A stretch of DNA of 64,000 bases from Photobacterium lipolyticum (GTDB lineage Bacteria; Pseudomonadota; Gammaproteobacteria; Enterobacterales; Vibrionaceae). The stretch is from assembly GCF_003026475.1 (NCBI RefSeq), contig NZ_PYMC01000013.1, positions 1 to 64,000 of the forward strand. Reading direction: 5' to 3'. The notes under the pieces are model-generated. The model saw nothing but the letters and a program-made list of their open reading frames with translations, was not told the DNA's origin and searched no databases. Every line of letters starts with the position of its first letter. The stretch's first letter is position 1. A program made the translations under genes and the position numbers. Below, one piece after another: positions 15,721-26,177 of the stretch.

Positions 15721-18132
15721 TTAAATGATGCAGACTTTAGCCCAGCTACCATCATTGCCAGGTGTTGCACTTGTCCACCAGTTAGCCTGATAAACAACAC
15801 CGTTATGGATGATTTTATCACCTTGGTTTGCATGGCTTGGGTTACCGGCCCAATCAGTTTGTGGCCAGTTAGGGTAAGTGTTGATACCTGTAGTGACACA
15901 ATCCCCTGGATTTGGATTTGGATTTGGATTTGGATTTGGATTTGGATTTGGATCTACTGGTAAGTTCGGTTGCTCAAACTTAAACGCGTAATCTACACCA
16001 TTTACATTCACAGTATAGTTAGCAGGACCGGAGATTGGCAGGTAGTACACCATATCTAACTCGTAGGAGCCGCCGGCCGGTAAGCTTTTCCAAGCTGGCA
16101 GAGAGAAAGATACACGGTGCATTACACCATCTAAACCACCGATGTTATCGGCACGAGTGTGACCAGAAGAGATAACCTTCAGACCGCCACCAGACTGATC
16201 TTTAGCATTATCAGGCGCTGATACGGGGATATCAAACTGGAACTCAGTGCCCCCCGGCAGTTCCTTACCAGTATTGTTGGTGAATGTGATTTTTGGATTG
16301 ATTGGGTAGTTTTGATCGCCAACCTTAAATCCGCCAACCGATACTGCAATATCAAGCGTGTGCGTAGGTATAGGGCCTGTAGCGATGGTATTACCGTAAG
16401 GTGTCGCTGACTTGAATTTATCGTATATAGCCTTGGTCATGGTGTTACCCATGTGGTATTCACCATTCCCCGATGCACAGGCGTTTTCTGTTGCGTCGAC
16501 AGTGGTGCGGTTACCATTGGCATTAAGTACATAACAGTTGTAATCACCCGCTAGTTCCCAGAACATGATGCCGCCAATTTCTTTATCAATGACGTAGCTG
16601 GCTTTGGCGTTGATTGACTCTTTATCTTCAGTTGAAAGGAAGACCTTCTTCTCAGCATTCCACAGCCAAGGAGCAATCGCGACATTATCGTAATGTCGGG
16701 TATAGGTGCCAGTCAGTTGATGCTGAGGATTATTGACGGGATCTAAACCATTGGCAGCGAAATAACTACCGAAGATACCCTTAGCCAGGTTCATAGCATG
16801 CCACATAGGGTTCGAACCCGCGGCCATTTCGTGACCTTTGGTATTTTTATCATGCCATAGGTTATCGATACCTACTGCACCGTTACCGCAATTGTTTTTC
16901 TCGCCTTCGCCTGTACCTGGTGCACAGTCTGCCTGGTTAGGAAGTGCCGCTCTGCCCCAAAGGCCATTGGTACCGCCAGTGACATCTTTCCAGCCTCGGG
17001 TGTAGTAAGGCACGCCGATGTTGATCCGGCCAGCAGGCATAGATCCACGGAAATAGTGATAAGCCCAGTCGGTATTCAGGTAACCAATACCGCCGTAGGC
17101 AGCAGTACCATAAACGTTCCATGCAGCCAGCTCTGAGTCTTTTCCTGTATCGTAGAGGGCTGCATTGTGGCCAACGTGGTCATTCCATGCCCCATGTAAG
17201 TCATAAGACATGATATTAACGTAGTCGAGGTATTTAGACACATCATGGGTTTCCATACCACGGAGCAGATAACCAGATGATGGTGCGGCAATTGTTAACA
17301 TGTAGTGCACGCCGTCAAGAGCACTTGCCTGATCCAATTTTTCACGCAGTACACGCATTAACTCTTGATATGAACGCCATAGATATGGACGACGAGACTC
17401 AGAAAACGCTTTATCGTAAGGGTTACCGGCACCCGCCATGCTGGTTGGGTATTCGTAATCGACATCAACACCGTCGAATCTGTATTTACGGATCATTTCA
17501 ACGGCAGAAGTAGCAAATTTCTCGATCCCAGCTTGGTTGATGCTGCCGTCAGCATTGGTAGTCATGCTATAGAATCCGCCGTCGGCAATGCGGTTACCAT
17601 CAGCACCGAAGTGACCGCCTGTTTCAGCCCAGCCGCCGATTGAGATCAATGTTTTAACGCCATATTTCGCTTTAGCTGTTGCTAACGCACCAAAGTGACC
17701 TTTAAAACCAAGGGCCGGATCTATTTCGACACCATCCCACTCCATCCCAACAGCCGGGTTTGTTGGATCTGCTACATCGCCAATATTCACATTTCCATCA
17801 GAACCAATACTGACGAATGCATAGTTGATATGTGTGAGTTGCTCCCATGGTATATCTTTTACCAGATAAGAACTTTGTGGATCATTGCCAGCACGCCAGC
17901 TGGTAAAATACCCAATGACACGACGAGGGTGATCGGCTCCCATGATTTCACGACCATCTTGATCATAAACAGTACAGTAAGGCACAGTTACGCCTTCAGT
18001 CTGGTACAGTCCGTCAGGGCGACAGTTATTAGCAGTGTTTGCTGCTTGTGCATTGAATGCAAGTAAGCATGATGCGGTGAGGGCACTGAGCGAAAAAAAA
18101 TGCTTGATCACCTTGTGTTTCGAATGATTCAT
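15721..18132 (-). CDS. Secreted chitinase, glycoside hydrolase family 18
   Basis: This 803-residue exoenzyme has a signal peptide ending near FNAQAANT (about residue 30). The GH18 catalytic barrel spans about 65-560 and shows the active-site motif [11 protein letters not shown] with the catalytic Glu. A beta-rich domain at about 590-710 follows, then a proline-asparagine linker of seven PN units, then a carbohydrate-binding module of the CBM5/12 type ([33 protein letters not shown]) at the C-terminus. It hydrolyses chitin outside the cell, as expected in marine Vibrionaceae. The start follows an AAGGATAAATAA site. The gene stands alone. Confidence 0.95.
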   Translation of the reverse strand: MNHSKHKVIKHFFSLSALTASCLLAFNAQAANTANNCRPDGLYQTEGVTVPYCTVYDQDGREIMGADHPRRVIGYFTSWRAGNDPQSSYLVKDIPWEQLTHINYAFVSIGSDGNVNIGDVADPTNPAVGMEWDGVEIDPALGFKGHFGALATAKAKYGVKTLISIGGWAETGGHFGADGNRIADGGFYSMTTNADGSINQAGIEKFATSAVEMIRKYRFDGVDVDYEYPTSMAGAGNPYDKAFSESRRPYLWRSYQELMRVLREKLDQASALDGVHYMLTIAAPSSGYLLRGMETHDVSKYLDYVNIMSYDLHGAWNDHVGHNAALYDTGKDSELAAWNVYGTAAYGGIGYLNTDWAYHYFRGSMPAGRINIGVPYYTRGWKDVTGGTNGLWGRAALPNQADCAPGTGEGEKNNCGNGAVGIDNLWHDKNTKGHEMAAGSNPMWHAMNLAKGIFGSYFAANGLDPVNNPQHQLTGTYTRHYDNVAIAPWLWNAEKKVFLSTEDKESINAKASYVIDKEIGGIMFWELAGDYNCYVLNANGNRTTVDATENACASGNGEYHMGNTMTKAIYDKFKSATPYGNTIATGPIPTHTLDIAVSVGGFKVGDQNYPINPKITFTNNTGKELPGGTEFQFDIPVSAPDNAKDQSGGGLKVISSGHTRADNIGGLDGVMHRVSFSLPAWKSLPAGGSYELDMVYYLPISGPANYTVNVNGVDYAFKFEQPNLPVDPNPNPNPNPNPNPNPGDCVTTGINTYPNWPQTDWAGNPSHANQGDKIIHNGVVYQANWWTSATPGNDGSWAKVCII
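15907..15953. repeat. Hexanucleotide tandem repeat in the chitinase linker
   Basis: Seven perfect TGGATT units plus a partial eighth. On the coding strand they encode the Pro-Asn linker between the catalytic part and the chitin-binding module. The unit length keeps the frame, so slippage would change only linker length. Confidence 0.95.
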
Positions 18133-18661
18133 TTATTTATCCTTCAATCGTGGTTTAAGTAGGTAAGAAATTATAACGGCTCGTTTTGCTTTAATTGCGC
18201 CGAGAAACAACTATAGGAGAGGTGACTAAAAAAGCATCAGTTGTTGTCTGTTTTTCTATGCCAAATCTCAAAAAAATGTCATGCGAATGAAATTCAAGCT
18301 CACTTATTTTGCGCTAACAACTTATTGGTTTGCCTAATGAAAAAGTACAAGTTCAGAAGCGGTAACTTATTATTAATAATGAAGTCGATGTGCGTATAGG
18401 CTGATGTTAACTCGGTATGATTTGTTGCGGTGTAATTGATCGGCGATGAAAATAGTAAAATTACGTCCACAGCACCTTGAGGTTACTTGGGTATAAATGT
18501 GGATTTCTACAAAGGGGATTTGTTTTAAAAGCAGAATGTGGTTGATATCAGAACAAATAAATTAAATATAGAAGCCCTATTTCCGCAGAACTGGTATCAC
18601 ACCTCTATTATACCCAAGTTACCTCATGATGCAGGATTCAGAGTGATACCAGCCAGTTCAA
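18133..18661. other. Intergenic region with an inverted pair of palindrome halves
   Basis: About 530 bases between two minus-strand genes. It contains the chitinase promoter side at the left and two halves of the dispersed TATACCCAAGT element, at 18474-18496 and 18608-18640, facing each other. There is no gene. Confidence 0.5.
18474..18640. repeat. Split copy of the TATACCCAAGT palindrome
   Basis: CCTTGAGGTTACTTGGGTAT at 18474-18493 and TTATACCCAAGTTACCTC from 18608 are inverted copies of the same arm, separated by about 110 bp. This looks like a full element opened by an insertion, or two half elements. It lies directly past the end of the DUF2057 gene. Confidence 0.7.
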
Positions 18662-19294
18662 TTACGGTTGATTGATACGAGATTTAAAGCGAATACGCGT
18701 TGCTTCATCAGCTTGTTCATACCAATAATTAAGCATATTTTCTGCAACATTTTCACCTTGCGCTTGGTTTGCCGTATTGGTATTTATATTTGTTGCTAAC
18801 TGTGATGTAGCCTGAAGCGAAATGGCGGCAACGGCTGCAGGCTGCGATGTCTGGTTGTAAGCAGCAATCTCTGCTTCAAAATCACGACCAAGCTGCATAC
18901 CATTTTTCATCAGTTTTCCTTGCTCGAACGTTACTGGAGTCCCGCTCTTATCAGTTAATGTTAGCGCAGGTTTACGATTAAATTCCCGGCCTTCTAAACT
19001 TGAGCGTAGCTTAGGAAGTGTAAGCGAATAGTGGGTATCAATCCCTGTAAATGTCATGATAACAACATCTGATCTAAATAAGCTGTACTCACCGTTTTCA
19101 CGAAAACCGTCATCGTATCGGAAAGCGATTTGGTTTTGGCCATTTTTCAAAGTAAGTGTATCGTTCCCCTCCGCTTTTACACCATTGACTAAGATAAGTT
19201 CAGCACTGTCAGGCAGGTCAATATTCATGTCTGCTAAGGATGGGAAACTTAGTCCACATGCTGTCAGTGCTAGAATGGCGGTACGTAGTTTCAT
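18662..19294 (-). CDS. DUF2057 family secreted protein (YccT/CsgI-like)
   Basis: I choose ATG 19294, which has an AAGGA site, over 19324; this gives 210 residues. A signal peptide ends near LSFPSLAD. The mature start NIDLPDSAELILVNGVKAEG and QNQIAFRYDDGFRENGEY fit the DUF2057 family, a periplasmic family that includes E. coli YccT, reported as a curli inhibitor. The second half is less conserved and ends in a helical NMLNYWYEQADEATRIRF segment typical of the Vibrio members. The precise role here is unknown. Confidence 0.8.
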   Translation of the reverse strand: MKLRTAILALTACGLSFPSLADMNIDLPDSAELILVNGVKAEGNDTLTLKNGQNQIAFRYDDGFRENGEYSLFRSDVVIMTFTGIDTHYSLTLPKLRSSLEGREFNRKPALTLTDKSGTPVTFEQGKLMKNGMQLGRDFEAEIAAYNQTSQPAAVAAISLQATSQLATNINTNTANQAQGENVAENMLNYWYEQADEATRIRFKSRINQP

Positions 19295-19512
19295 GTTTAT
19301 TCCTTGATCATTTTTGTTGTGCATTTATATCAAAATTAATAAATAGCTTATAGTACAGTAAGATCTTAATAGCTGATTTTGAAGGCATAACCTTAACCTA
19401 AACTGAATGCTGAATATTTATAGCGTGTGGAACGACGGGACATAAAATATCTGCAGAGTGACTTATAAAATACGTTAACATAGCCTGATATGTTAAAAGC
19501 TGGCGGTTTGAT

Positions 19513-20271
19513 ATGGATATAACGCTTATACAAGTTATTCTGTTATTGGTGACCGGATTTCTTGCCGGTATCATTAATACGCTTGCGGGGGGCGGTTCAA
19601 ACCTAACCTTGCCTGCACTGATGCTAATGGGGATGCCAGCGGAGGTAGCGAATGCGACTAACCGACTGGGGGTGCTAATGCAAGCCGTTACAGCCGTCGC
19701 AGGTTTTAAGCGTCACAAAAAAATGGAATCTGACGATATTATTCCAATTCTTATTCCTTCGGTGATTGGTGGATTATTAGGGGCGGGCGCAGCAGCGTAT
19801 ATGCCCTCCAGCCTCATCAAGCCGCTGTTATTAGGCACGATGTTAACAATGGCATTCGTTATGCTGGTCAAACCTTCAGTGATTGCGCCTGAGCCTGGCA
19901 CACCAGTTAAGAAAGTGATGCAGACGCCACATTCATGGTGGGGGCTTGGGATGGCGGGTTTTTATGGCGGATTTGTTCAGGCAGGGGTGGGGTTCGTGTT
20001 ACTTGCCGCATTGGCAGGTACTCTACGTTATGATCTGGTTAGGGCAAATGCATTAAAGATGCTTTGTACGTTAGTGTTTACTCTTGTCGCTTTGGTATTG
20101 TTTATTGCTAAAGGGTTAGTGTTGTGGGTGCCAGGTTTGATTCTGGCATTTGGGACTATGTTTGGTGCCCATATTGCCGTCAATATGGCGATTAAAGCGA
20201 AGGCATCGACGTTAAAGTGGTTTTTGTTTGTGATGACGTTGTGCGGTTGTATTGCCGCGATGCTGCATTAG
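19513..20271 (+). CDS. TSUP (TauE/SafE) family membrane exporter
   Basis: This 252-residue inner-membrane protein has about eight hydrophobic helices. The first repeat contains the family signature FLAGIINTLAGGGSNLTLPAL at about 16-36, and the second has GFYGGFVQAGVGFVLLAAL. TSUP proteins are thought to move sulfite, organosulfonates or other anions across the membrane; the substrate here cannot be told. It is monocistronic, with the terminator hairpin at 20334 shared with the converging rlmI. Confidence 0.9.
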   Translation: MDITLIQVILLLVTGFLAGIINTLAGGGSNLTLPALMLMGMPAEVANATNRLGVLMQAVTAVAGFKRHKKMESDDIIPILIPSVIGGLLGAGAAAYMPSSLIKPLLLGTMLTMAFVMLVKPSVIAPEPGTPVKKVMQTPHSWWGLGMAGFYGGFVQAGVGFVLLAALAGTLRYDLVRANALKMLCTLVFTLVALVLFIAKGLVLWVPGLILAFGTMFGAHIAVNMAIKAKASTLKWFLFVMTLCGCIAAMLH

Positions 20272-20333
20272 CCGCTTTCAAAGGTCTATTTAAGGTCCGT
20301 CTAGTTTAGATAAACTGGCCCCTTAGACTGAAT

Positions 20334-20361
20334 AGAAAGCCTAACGGGTGTCAGGCTTTCT
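20334..20361. terminator. Bidirectional terminator between the TSUP gene and rlmI
   Basis: AGAAAGCCT and AGGCTTTCT form a 9-bp stem with a ten-base loop, flanked by A/T-rich sequence, between two convergent genes. Confidence 0.75.
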
Positions 20362-20376
20362 AATTTATCGTACTGC

Positions 20377-21567
20377 TTATTTAACGTAGCAGGCAAAACC
20401 TTTCAGATAGAAACCCTCAGGATATGCACTGTCTAGCGGGTGATCGGCAGCCTGACTAAAGCGTTCGATAAATTGTACTTCACGCTTCGCATCAAGAGCT
20501 GCATCGGCAATGATCTTCTGGAACAGATTATTGTCCATCAGACCTGAGCATGAGTAGGTCAATAGTGTGCCACCTGGCTTCAAGATCTGCATCGCCAGCA
20601 TGTTAATGTCTTTGTAACCACGGCATGCACCCATTAGCTGCGATTTTGACTCCGCAAACTTTGGCGGATCCATAATTACCACATCAAACAGCTCGCCGCG
20701 CTCACGGTATTCACGTAGCAGTTTAAAGACATCAGCGTTAAGGAATTCAGCATTTTCAACTGGCAGGCCGTTCATCTCGGCATTCATGCGGGCTGTATCA
20801 AGTGCCGGTTGAGAAACGTCAACATTGACAACCTGGCTTGCACCGCCTTTTAGGGCATACAAGCCAAAACCACCGGTGTAGCAGAAGCAGTTGAGAACGC
20901 GTTTGCCATTAACATATTTCACAGCTGCCTGGCGACTATCACGCTGATCAAGGTAGAAACCTGTTTTGTGGCCACCAACGATATCGACGTTAATTTTTAT
21001 GCCGTTTTCTTCGATGACGACAAATTTAGGTGGTTCCTCACCAGAAAGTACGCCTGTACGTTGTTTCAGACCCTCTTTCTTACGTACCGCAACATCAGAA
21101 CGTTCATAGACACTACAATCCGGGTAGCAAATGTTAAGTGCTTCAATCAAGGTGTCTTTTTGTGCTTCAGCTCCCGCGCTTAGTAGCTGACAGACAAGGA
21201 AGTTCTGATAACGGTCGATAGTAATACCAGGCAAGCCATCCGATTCAGCGGCGATCAGGCGGTAACCTGTCAGGCCATCACGAGCGGCTAAAATATCACG
21301 CAGGCCTTGCGCTTTTTTCAGGCGATTAACAAAAAAATCGACATCAATAGCTTCATTTTTATTGAATGTCCATGCGCGAACACGGATCTGAGACTGTGGA
21401 GAATAAGCACCGCGTGCTAACCATTCACCTTTGTTGTCGTAGATATCGACGGTTTCACCCAGTGACGGCTTACCGTCAATGCGGTCAATGCCGCGAGAGA
21501 ATACCCAAGGGTGGCGGCGGCGTAGTGATTTTTCACGGCCTTTTACCAGATAAATAGAAGCTGTCAT
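20377..21567 (-). CDS. rlmI: 23S rRNA (cytosine-1962-C5)-methyltransferase RlmI
   Basis: I start at ATG 21567 ([20 protein letters not shown]), which aligns with the E. coli RlmI start and gives the same 396-residue length; the upstream extension to 21645 looks spurious. A PUA domain occupies about 1-75. The Rossmann methyltransferase domain shows [16 protein letters not shown] (SAM motif I), [10 protein letters not shown], and [18 protein letters not shown], and LLTYSCSG carries the catalytic Cys. The enzyme methylates C1962 of 23S rRNA using SAM. Confidence 0.95.
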   Translation of the reverse strand: MTASIYLVKGREKSLRRRHPWVFSRGIDRIDGKPSLGETVDIYDNKGEWLARGAYSPQSQIRVRAWTFNKNEAIDVDFFVNRLKKAQGLRDILAARDGLTGYRLIAAESDGLPGITIDRYQNFLVCQLLSAGAEAQKDTLIEALNICYPDCSVYERSDVAVRKKEGLKQRTGVLSGEEPPKFVVIEENGIKINVDIVGGHKTGFYLDQRDSRQAAVKYVNGKRVLNCFCYTGGFGLYALKGGASQVVNVDVSQPALDTARMNAEMNGLPVENAEFLNADVFKLLREYRERGELFDVVIMDPPKFAESKSQLMGACRGYKDINMLAMQILKPGGTLLTYSCSGLMDNNLFQKIIADAALDAKREVQFIERFSQAADHPLDSAYPEGFYLKGFACYVK

Positions 21568-21632
21568 GACTTGCCCAGTGTGGAATTCGAATGGGGGCGT
21601 ATTATGTTGCTCGTTGTTCTGAAAAGCAAATG

Positions 21633-21657
21633 AAAAAGCCGCCAAATCAGGCGGCCT
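21633..21657 (-). terminator. Terminator of the chemotaxis receptor gene
   Basis: Read on the minus strand, GCCGCC and GGCGGC form a strong stem with a six-base loop, followed by TTTTTC, 25 bp past the receptor stop codon. Confidence 0.85.
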
Positions 21658-21681
21658 TAGGTACTTAGGCTGAACTCAGGA

Positions 21682-23082
21682 TTAAGCTTTCAAGCCGTTC
21701 ATCAGAGATTCCAATACTTGCGCTTGCTGATTTAAACGCTCAATTTCATTGGTTGCTTGTGAAATGACGTCGCAGATCTGGTGTGACTGCTCGCGAACCT
21801 GCTCAACATTAGAGGCAATATTATCGGCAACGGCACCTTGCTGCTCTGCAGCGGCTGCAATTTCAGTACTGCGATCGGAGATTTGCTGGTTGCGATCTGT
21901 AATCTGGCTGATTTCTCCGTCAACTGAATCCATCATTTGCTCACTGTTTTGCGCATTATCAACGGTATTTTTCATTACTGACATTAGCTGCTGGCTGTTT
22001 TTTTGCAATGATTCAATCATCTGCTGAATTTCTACCGTAGCACTTTGTGTACGGCCTGCCAGAGTACGAACTTCATCGGCGACCACAGCAAAGCCACGGC
22101 CTTGCTCCCCGGCGCGGGCGGCCTCTATTGCAGCATTCAATGCCAGTAGGTTCGTCTGCTCTGAAATACTATTGATGGTAGTCACCACGTCATCAATCTT
22201 AGCAGCATTGTTATCTAATTCAGTGACAGCATTTGCTGCCATGTTAATTTCAGAAGAAAGCGTTGAAATAGCTGATTTGGTTTCACCGACCTGAGCCCGG
22301 CCATGTTCAGTAACCTGCTGAGCTTCACGAGTCTGATCTGAGGTCTGATGGGCATGAGTTGCGACTTCACGAATCGATGTGGCCATCTCTTCGGTGGCAC
22401 TGGCCAGAGAATCCAAGTGCTGTTGCTGAATAGCTGATAACGATTCACTTCGCTGACTGCTTTGGCGCAAACCGCTGCTGATCTGCTGCATCATTGCCGT
22501 TGCTTCTTGCGTTGCCTTAACCAGCTTTTGTTCACGTTCGGCGACACGGTCAATGGTTATTGCAATGGTGCTGAACTCATCACGAACTTGAAAGAAGTTC
22601 ATACGGCCAGTCAAATCGCCATCTGCAAGGTTGAGCAGGGCTTTATTCATAGTGAACATTGCACCGCCAATGAACGTCATAATATAGTAAACAGACGCTA
22701 AAACTACAGTCAGCAAAGTGAGTGTCAGGCTGATTTGTATCGATGAGAGGTAGCTATATAAGCTTGGTGCATCGGCAGCTGAGAGCGAATAATTTAATCC
22801 GGCCACCGAGGTGGAAAAATCACCGCTCCCCAGTTTTAAGCTGCTCTCACTCAGCAGCACTGAGGCATCAGACCTACTGACATTGTACTTTGCAAATAGC
22901 GCTGCGGTTGTATCGAGTTGTTTCGTCGTGATTTCAGTACGCTGATCTTGGGCAGCATCAACTAAAATTGCACTAACACTGATAATTGCTATCAATGGAA
23001 GTAGAAATAAAAGATAAAACTTTTCTTGCAGCTTTAAGTGAATGAGGTACTTATCAATCCATCGAAATGCGATTTCTTTCAT
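21682..23082 (-). CDS. Methyl-accepting chemotaxis protein
   Basis: This 466-residue inner-membrane receptor has a first membrane helix at about 20-42, a short periplasmic part to about 110 and a second helix at about 112-135. A HAMP-like linker follows, then a cytoplasmic signalling domain from about 210. The hairpin tip is clear: [20 protein letters not shown] followed by [18 protein letters not shown]. It would relay an external signal to CheA/CheW and flagellar motion. The periplasmic part, only about 70 residues, is too small for a known ligand domain, so the stimulus is unknown. It is monocistronic. Confidence 0.93.
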   Translation of the reverse strand: MKEIAFRWIDKYLIHLKLQEKFYLLFLLPLIAIISVSAILVDAAQDQRTEITTKQLDTTAALFAKYNVSRSDASVLLSESSLKLGSGDFSTSVAGLNYSLSAADAPSLYSYLSSIQISLTLTLLTVVLASVYYIMTFIGGAMFTMNKALLNLADGDLTGRMNFFQVRDEFSTIAITIDRVAEREQKLVKATQEATAMMQQISSGLRQSSQRSESLSAIQQQHLDSLASATEEMATSIREVATHAHQTSDQTREAQQVTEHGRAQVGETKSAISTLSSEINMAANAVTELDNNAAKIDDVVTTINSISEQTNLLALNAAIEAARAGEQGRGFAVVADEVRTLAGRTQSATVEIQQMIESLQKNSQQLMSVMKNTVDNAQNSEQMMDSVDGEISQITDRNQQISDRSTEIAAAAEQQGAVADNIASNVEQVREQSHQICDVISQATNEIERLNQQAQVLESLMNGLKA

Positions 23083-23177
23083 TGGGGCATCCTATTTACA
23101 AAGAGTACTTTTGTTCTAATTGACAAATTACTATATAAGAGCGTATCGGAATATAAATAGATTTCTTGAGGTGATTT

Positions 23178-23450
23178 ATGTCACAAATTTGTGTAAAGGC
23201 TAATGTGAAAGGCATAGTACAAGGCGTCGGGTTCAGGTTTCATACTGCGCACGAGGGGCTAAAGGACGGGTTGACGGGGTATGCGATGAACCTTCCAGAC
23301 GGAAGTGTTGAAGTATTAGTTTGTGGCCATGAAGAAAATGTGAATAAATTGCTGGCTTGGTTAAAAGAGGGGCCCAGAATGTCAAGGGTTGATAAGATTG
23401 AAGCAGAAGAACTTGAGTGGCGGCATGTTGATGGTTTTGAAATCAAATAA
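23178..23450 (+). CDS. acyP: Acylphosphatase
   Basis: This 90-residue cytoplasmic enzyme hydrolyses acyl phosphates such as acetyl phosphate or carbamoyl phosphate. The signature KGIVQGVGFRFHT carries the catalytic Arg, and GYAMNLPDGSVEV carries the catalytic Asn and the second conserved block. Length and domain cover the whole family. It is divergent from the chemotaxis receptor gene and convergent with tusE, sharing the terminator at 23451. Confidence 0.95.
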   Translation: MSQICVKANVKGIVQGVGFRFHTAHEGLKDGLTGYAMNLPDGSVEVLVCGHEENVNKLLAWLKEGPRMSRVDKIEAEELEWRHVDGFEIK

Positions 23451-23475
23451 AACAGGGCGTGAACGCCCTGTTTTT
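23451..23475. terminator. Terminator between acyP and tusE
   Basis: AACAGGGCGT and ACGCCCTGTT form a 10-bp stem with a two-base loop and a T tract on the plus strand. It may work for both convergent genes. Confidence 0.9.
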
Positions 23476-23478
23476 ATG

Positions 23479-23808
23479 CTAGATACATTTGACCGGCTTA
23501 GGTAATCCGGCCAGTTTCGTCGCCTGCTTGGCCGGGCCTTTCGGGAAAAGCTTATAGAGATAGCGAGAGCTACCTTTGTCTTCACCGTATTTCTTAGCCA
23601 TGGCTTTAACCAGCATACGGATAGCTGGCGATGTATTGAATTCCAAATAGAATTCACGAACAAAGTTAACCACTTCCCAATGTGCTTCGGTTAGCTCTAT
23701 GCCTTCTTCTTGTGCCAGAAGAGGAACGAGCTCGCTTGACCAGTCATCAATATTCTTCAGGTAACCCTGAGCATCGGTTTCTAATTGTTTGCCTTCGAAT
23801 TCAAGCAT
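23479..23808 (-). CDS. tusE: Sulfurtransferase TusE (DsrC family)
   Basis: This 109-residue cytoplasmic protein is a DsrC/TusE family member. It carries [20 protein letters not shown] at the N-terminus, [19 protein letters not shown] in the middle and ends GLPKPVKCI with the conserved penultimate Cys that receives sulfur from TusD. TusE passes sulfur to MnmA for 2-thiolation of U34 in tRNA. Tus genes and yccA are neighbours in Vibrio genomes. Confidence 0.95.
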   Translation of the reverse strand: MLEFEGKQLETDAQGYLKNIDDWSSELVPLLAQEEGIELTEAHWEVVNFVREFYLEFNTSPAIRMLVKAMAKKYGEDKGSSRYLYKLFPKGPAKQATKLAGLPKPVKCI

Positions 23809-23895
23809 GATGTGCCTCGATATTTGGAACGCAGAGAGGATAGTGATTCAGAGACTTTGCTGCAAGTAAAAGTAAGGAATTAGGCGTTCGCAATA

Positions 23896-23922
23896 AAAAA
23901 GCGCCCACAAATGGACGCTTTA
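23896..23922 (-). terminator. Terminator of yccA
   Basis: On the minus strand, AAGCGTCC and GGGCGCTT pair with one G-U around ATTTGT and are followed by TTTTT, just past the yccA stop. Confidence 0.8.
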
Positions 23923-23944
23923 GAAATCAGTCTGCGACTAACTA

Positions 23945-24610
23945 TTAGTCATCACCACCCATAACGCCTAAGATTTGTAACAAGCTTAGGAACAGGTTGT
24001 AGATAGATACGTACAGCGTAACTGTTGCAGAGATGTAGTTAGTTTCACCGCCACGAACAATTGATTGTGTGGTTAGCAGAATCGCTGCAGATGAGAACAG
24101 TACAAACATACCGCTAATTGCCAGAGAGAGCATCGGCATCTGCAGGAAGATGTTTGCAATCATGCCAACAATAATCGCGATGAAGCCTGCTAGCAGCATA
24201 CCGTTCAAGAACGATAAATCACGTTTTGTCGTAAGTGCATACGCAGAACACGCCAGGAATGTCAGTGCCGTTCCGCCTAGGGCCGGAACAATAGCATGGC
24301 CTAAACCTGCACCAAGGTACATGTTAAGGATTGGCCCAAGGGTATAACCCATGAAACCCGTTAATGCGAAAGTAAAGACAATGCCTAAGCTACTGTCACG
24401 GTTTTTTTCTGTCAGGAACATTAAACCGTAGAAGCCAACTAAGGTGATGATAATGCCAGGATAAGGCAGGTTCATTGCCATAGAAATGCCAGCAATAGCA
24501 GCAGACCAGATCAGCGTCATGGATAACAGGAAGTAGGTGTTTCTTAAAACCTTATTGGTTGAAAGTACGCTATCGTATGAAGCACTACGATTGACAATAC
24601 GATCGTTCAT
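23945..24610 (-). CDS. yccA: Bax inhibitor-1 / YccA family membrane protein
   Basis: This 221-residue protein has seven hydrophobic helices and belongs to the BI-1 family. Its N-terminus (MNDRIVNRSASYDSVLSTN) and SLGIVFTFALTGFMGYTLGP match gamma-proteobacterial YccA, which binds and modulates the FtsH protease at the inner membrane. The length is typical. It lies between tusE and tRNA-Ser, as in related Vibrionaceae, with its promoter in the 335 bp upstream. Confidence 0.92.
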   Translation of the reverse strand: MNDRIVNRSASYDSVLSTNKVLRNTYFLLSMTLIWSAAIAGISMAMNLPYPGIIITLVGFYGLMFLTEKNRDSSLGIVFTFALTGFMGYTLGPILNMYLGAGLGHAIVPALGGTALTFLACSAYALTTKRDLSFLNGMLLAGFIAIIVGMIANIFLQMPMLSLAISGMFVLFSSAAILLTTQSIVRGGETNYISATVTLYVSIYNLFLSLLQILGVMGGDD

Positions 24611-24945
24611 AAGTTGTCCCCTTAGGGTTAGTTATATTGATATCTAATAAGACATATATGAGGGTAAAAGTTCATAAATGCAAGTTATTCATGTGCATTT
24701 CAATGATCACTGTCCCGGAATGTCTTTGCTAGTGTCTTATCACGGATGATACTTAACATTTCATTATCTTTAAAAACAAAGTTGTAAAAATATGTTTCAA
24801 TGCCGATAAAGCCTTCAAAAACAGACTCTTATTTTATGGGTTGTATGAAAAGCGAACACACTAAATCCATGCGGGGCATGGATCAGTGATCATAAATACG
24901 GATATTCAATTTAGCGAACAGGCGCAGCAAGTTGGGTATATAAAC
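24611..24945. other. Intergenic region upstream of yccA
   Basis: About 335 bases between two minus-strand genes. It holds the yccA promoter and, at 24926-24941, a fragment resembling one arm of the dispersed palindrome (AAGTTGGGTATATA). No gene. Confidence 0.35.
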
Positions 24946-25851
24946 TTAGTCAGATACACAAGTCGTGTAAAGTAAGGCTGGTGGACGGTATTCATCGTAT
25001 TTACCGTTTCTTAAGTTAAGAGTTTTAATCTCACCTGATAATGGATTGACAGAACTGCTCCAATAATTGACCTGAGTTGGCCATTGATACCGCAGCAGAA
25101 GGTGCTGCCCGTAACTTTGAAGCCGCTCTAATTCTTCAAAGTACGGTAAGCGCAAGCCAAAACGTTTACACCAACTCTCAGCAGAAGAGATATTAACCCG
25201 AGACCAATAGTTATCTTTTTCGTTGATAAACATTGGAGGCATAGTTTTTGTCGAATTGATATTTCGAGGTTGATGATATTTTAAGCCATTGAAAGTGAAT
25301 GAGTAGATAATTGAATTTAAAATCACCCGATTTTCAATCAATGTCGTAAGTTGTGCATTTTCTGCTTTATTTTTCGATGGTTTCGCCGCGGGTAGGCTCT
25401 GCTGTTTTTTATTTAGGATATTGATTTTATTCGTTGTTTGACGAATAAAAGTACTTATATTCAGCTCATCTGAAAAGCGTTCTTTTGCTTTCAATGCTTG
25501 AGTGTGCGCGGGATATGGACCGACTAAACACCGAAATTTATCGTTTTCTTTGATCAGATAAGCTTTATTACTAAACAAAGTGTTTACCTTTTCAGTAAAC
25601 GCCTTGCCAGGTAAAGAGCGGCTGTAATTGCACTGAACCCAGAAGCTTCCTTCTTTAGGCTTGGGTTTTTTTCCCCATAATCCGGAACCAATATCGCATT
25701 GATCATTTAGTTGCCGCCAATCACCAGTCTGAGGTGATGAAACTGTGTGGCAAAACGTTATCTCGGTCTCAGTGGCAAGGGCTGAGTGCGCAAATAACAA
25801 ACAAGGCAACAACGAGCAACAAACAGCAAGGGGTTTCATATTGCTAGGCAT
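24946..25851 (-). CDS. Secreted SPOR-domain protein with a C-terminal Lcl/FGE-like fold
   Basis: This 301-residue protein has a signal peptide (VCCSLLPCLLFAHSALATE). Residues about 65-135 resemble a SPOR domain, which binds denuded septal peptidoglycan (FWVQCNYSRSLPGKAFTEKV, CLVGPYPAHTQALKAKE). A linker follows, and the last 90 residues resemble the Lcl / formylglycine-enzyme-like domain (ESWCKRFGLRLPYFEELERL, NYWSSSV). The pairing suggests an envelope protein at division sites. Its substrate or partner is unknown. A later start at 25839 is also possible. Confidence 0.75.
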   Translation of the reverse strand: MPSNMKPLAVCCSLLPCLLFAHSALATETEITFCHTVSSPQTGDWRQLNDQCDIGSGLWGKKPKPKEGSFWVQCNYSRSLPGKAFTEKVNTLFSNKAYLIKENDKFRCLVGPYPAHTQALKAKERFSDELNISTFIRQTTNKINILNKKQQSLPAAKPSKNKAENAQLTTLIENRVILNSIIYSFTFNGLKYHQPRNINSTKTMPPMFINEKDNYWSRVNISSAESWCKRFGLRLPYFEELERLQSYGQHLLLRYQWPTQVNYWSSSVNPLSGEIKTLNLRNGKYDEYRPPALLYTTCVSD

Positions 25852-26044
25852 GATGGCTTACTAATAATAATCACAACAACGAATTTTAAGATATATAAGA
25901 GCATAAAAAATATCGTAAGTAAGTGTAAAAACGCTAGAACAAGTGTAACTATACCATTTTGTTTTTATTTTGAGCGGTTGAGCAAAGAATAAAGAAAAAG
26001 AGTTTACAACAAAAACAGAGGTGCGTAGTATCCACCGCACTTAC

Positions 26045-26135
26045 GGAGAGATGGCTGAGTGGTTGAAAGCACCGGTCTTGAAAACCGGCATACGTTTATA
26101 GCGTATCTAGGGTTCAAATCCCTATCTCTCCGCCA
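26045..26135 (+). tRNA. tRNA-Ser (anticodon UGA)
   Basis: The 91-nt sequence folds as a class II tRNA: acceptor GGAGAGA with TCTCTCC plus G and encoded CCA, D-arm TGGCTGAGTGG, anticodon stem CCGGT/ACCGG enclosing CTTGAAA with anticodon TGA, a long variable arm (CATACG...CGTATC) and GGTTCAAATCC. It reads UCA serine codons. A terminator follows at 26149. Confidence 0.98.
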
Positions 26136-26148
26136 AATTAAAAACAAA

Positions 26149-26177
26149 AAAGCCGTTGATAATCAACGGCTTTTTTT
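26149..26177 (+). terminator. Terminator of tRNA-Ser
   Basis: AGCCGTTGAT and ATCAACGGCT pair with almost no loop and are followed by seven T, 15 bp past the tRNA CCA end. Confidence 0.9.

Noticed and set aside
15907..15953. Repeat array that could be mistaken for a CRISPR array
   Set aside because: Units are 6 bp, directly adjacent, without spacers, and encode a Pro-Asn linker.
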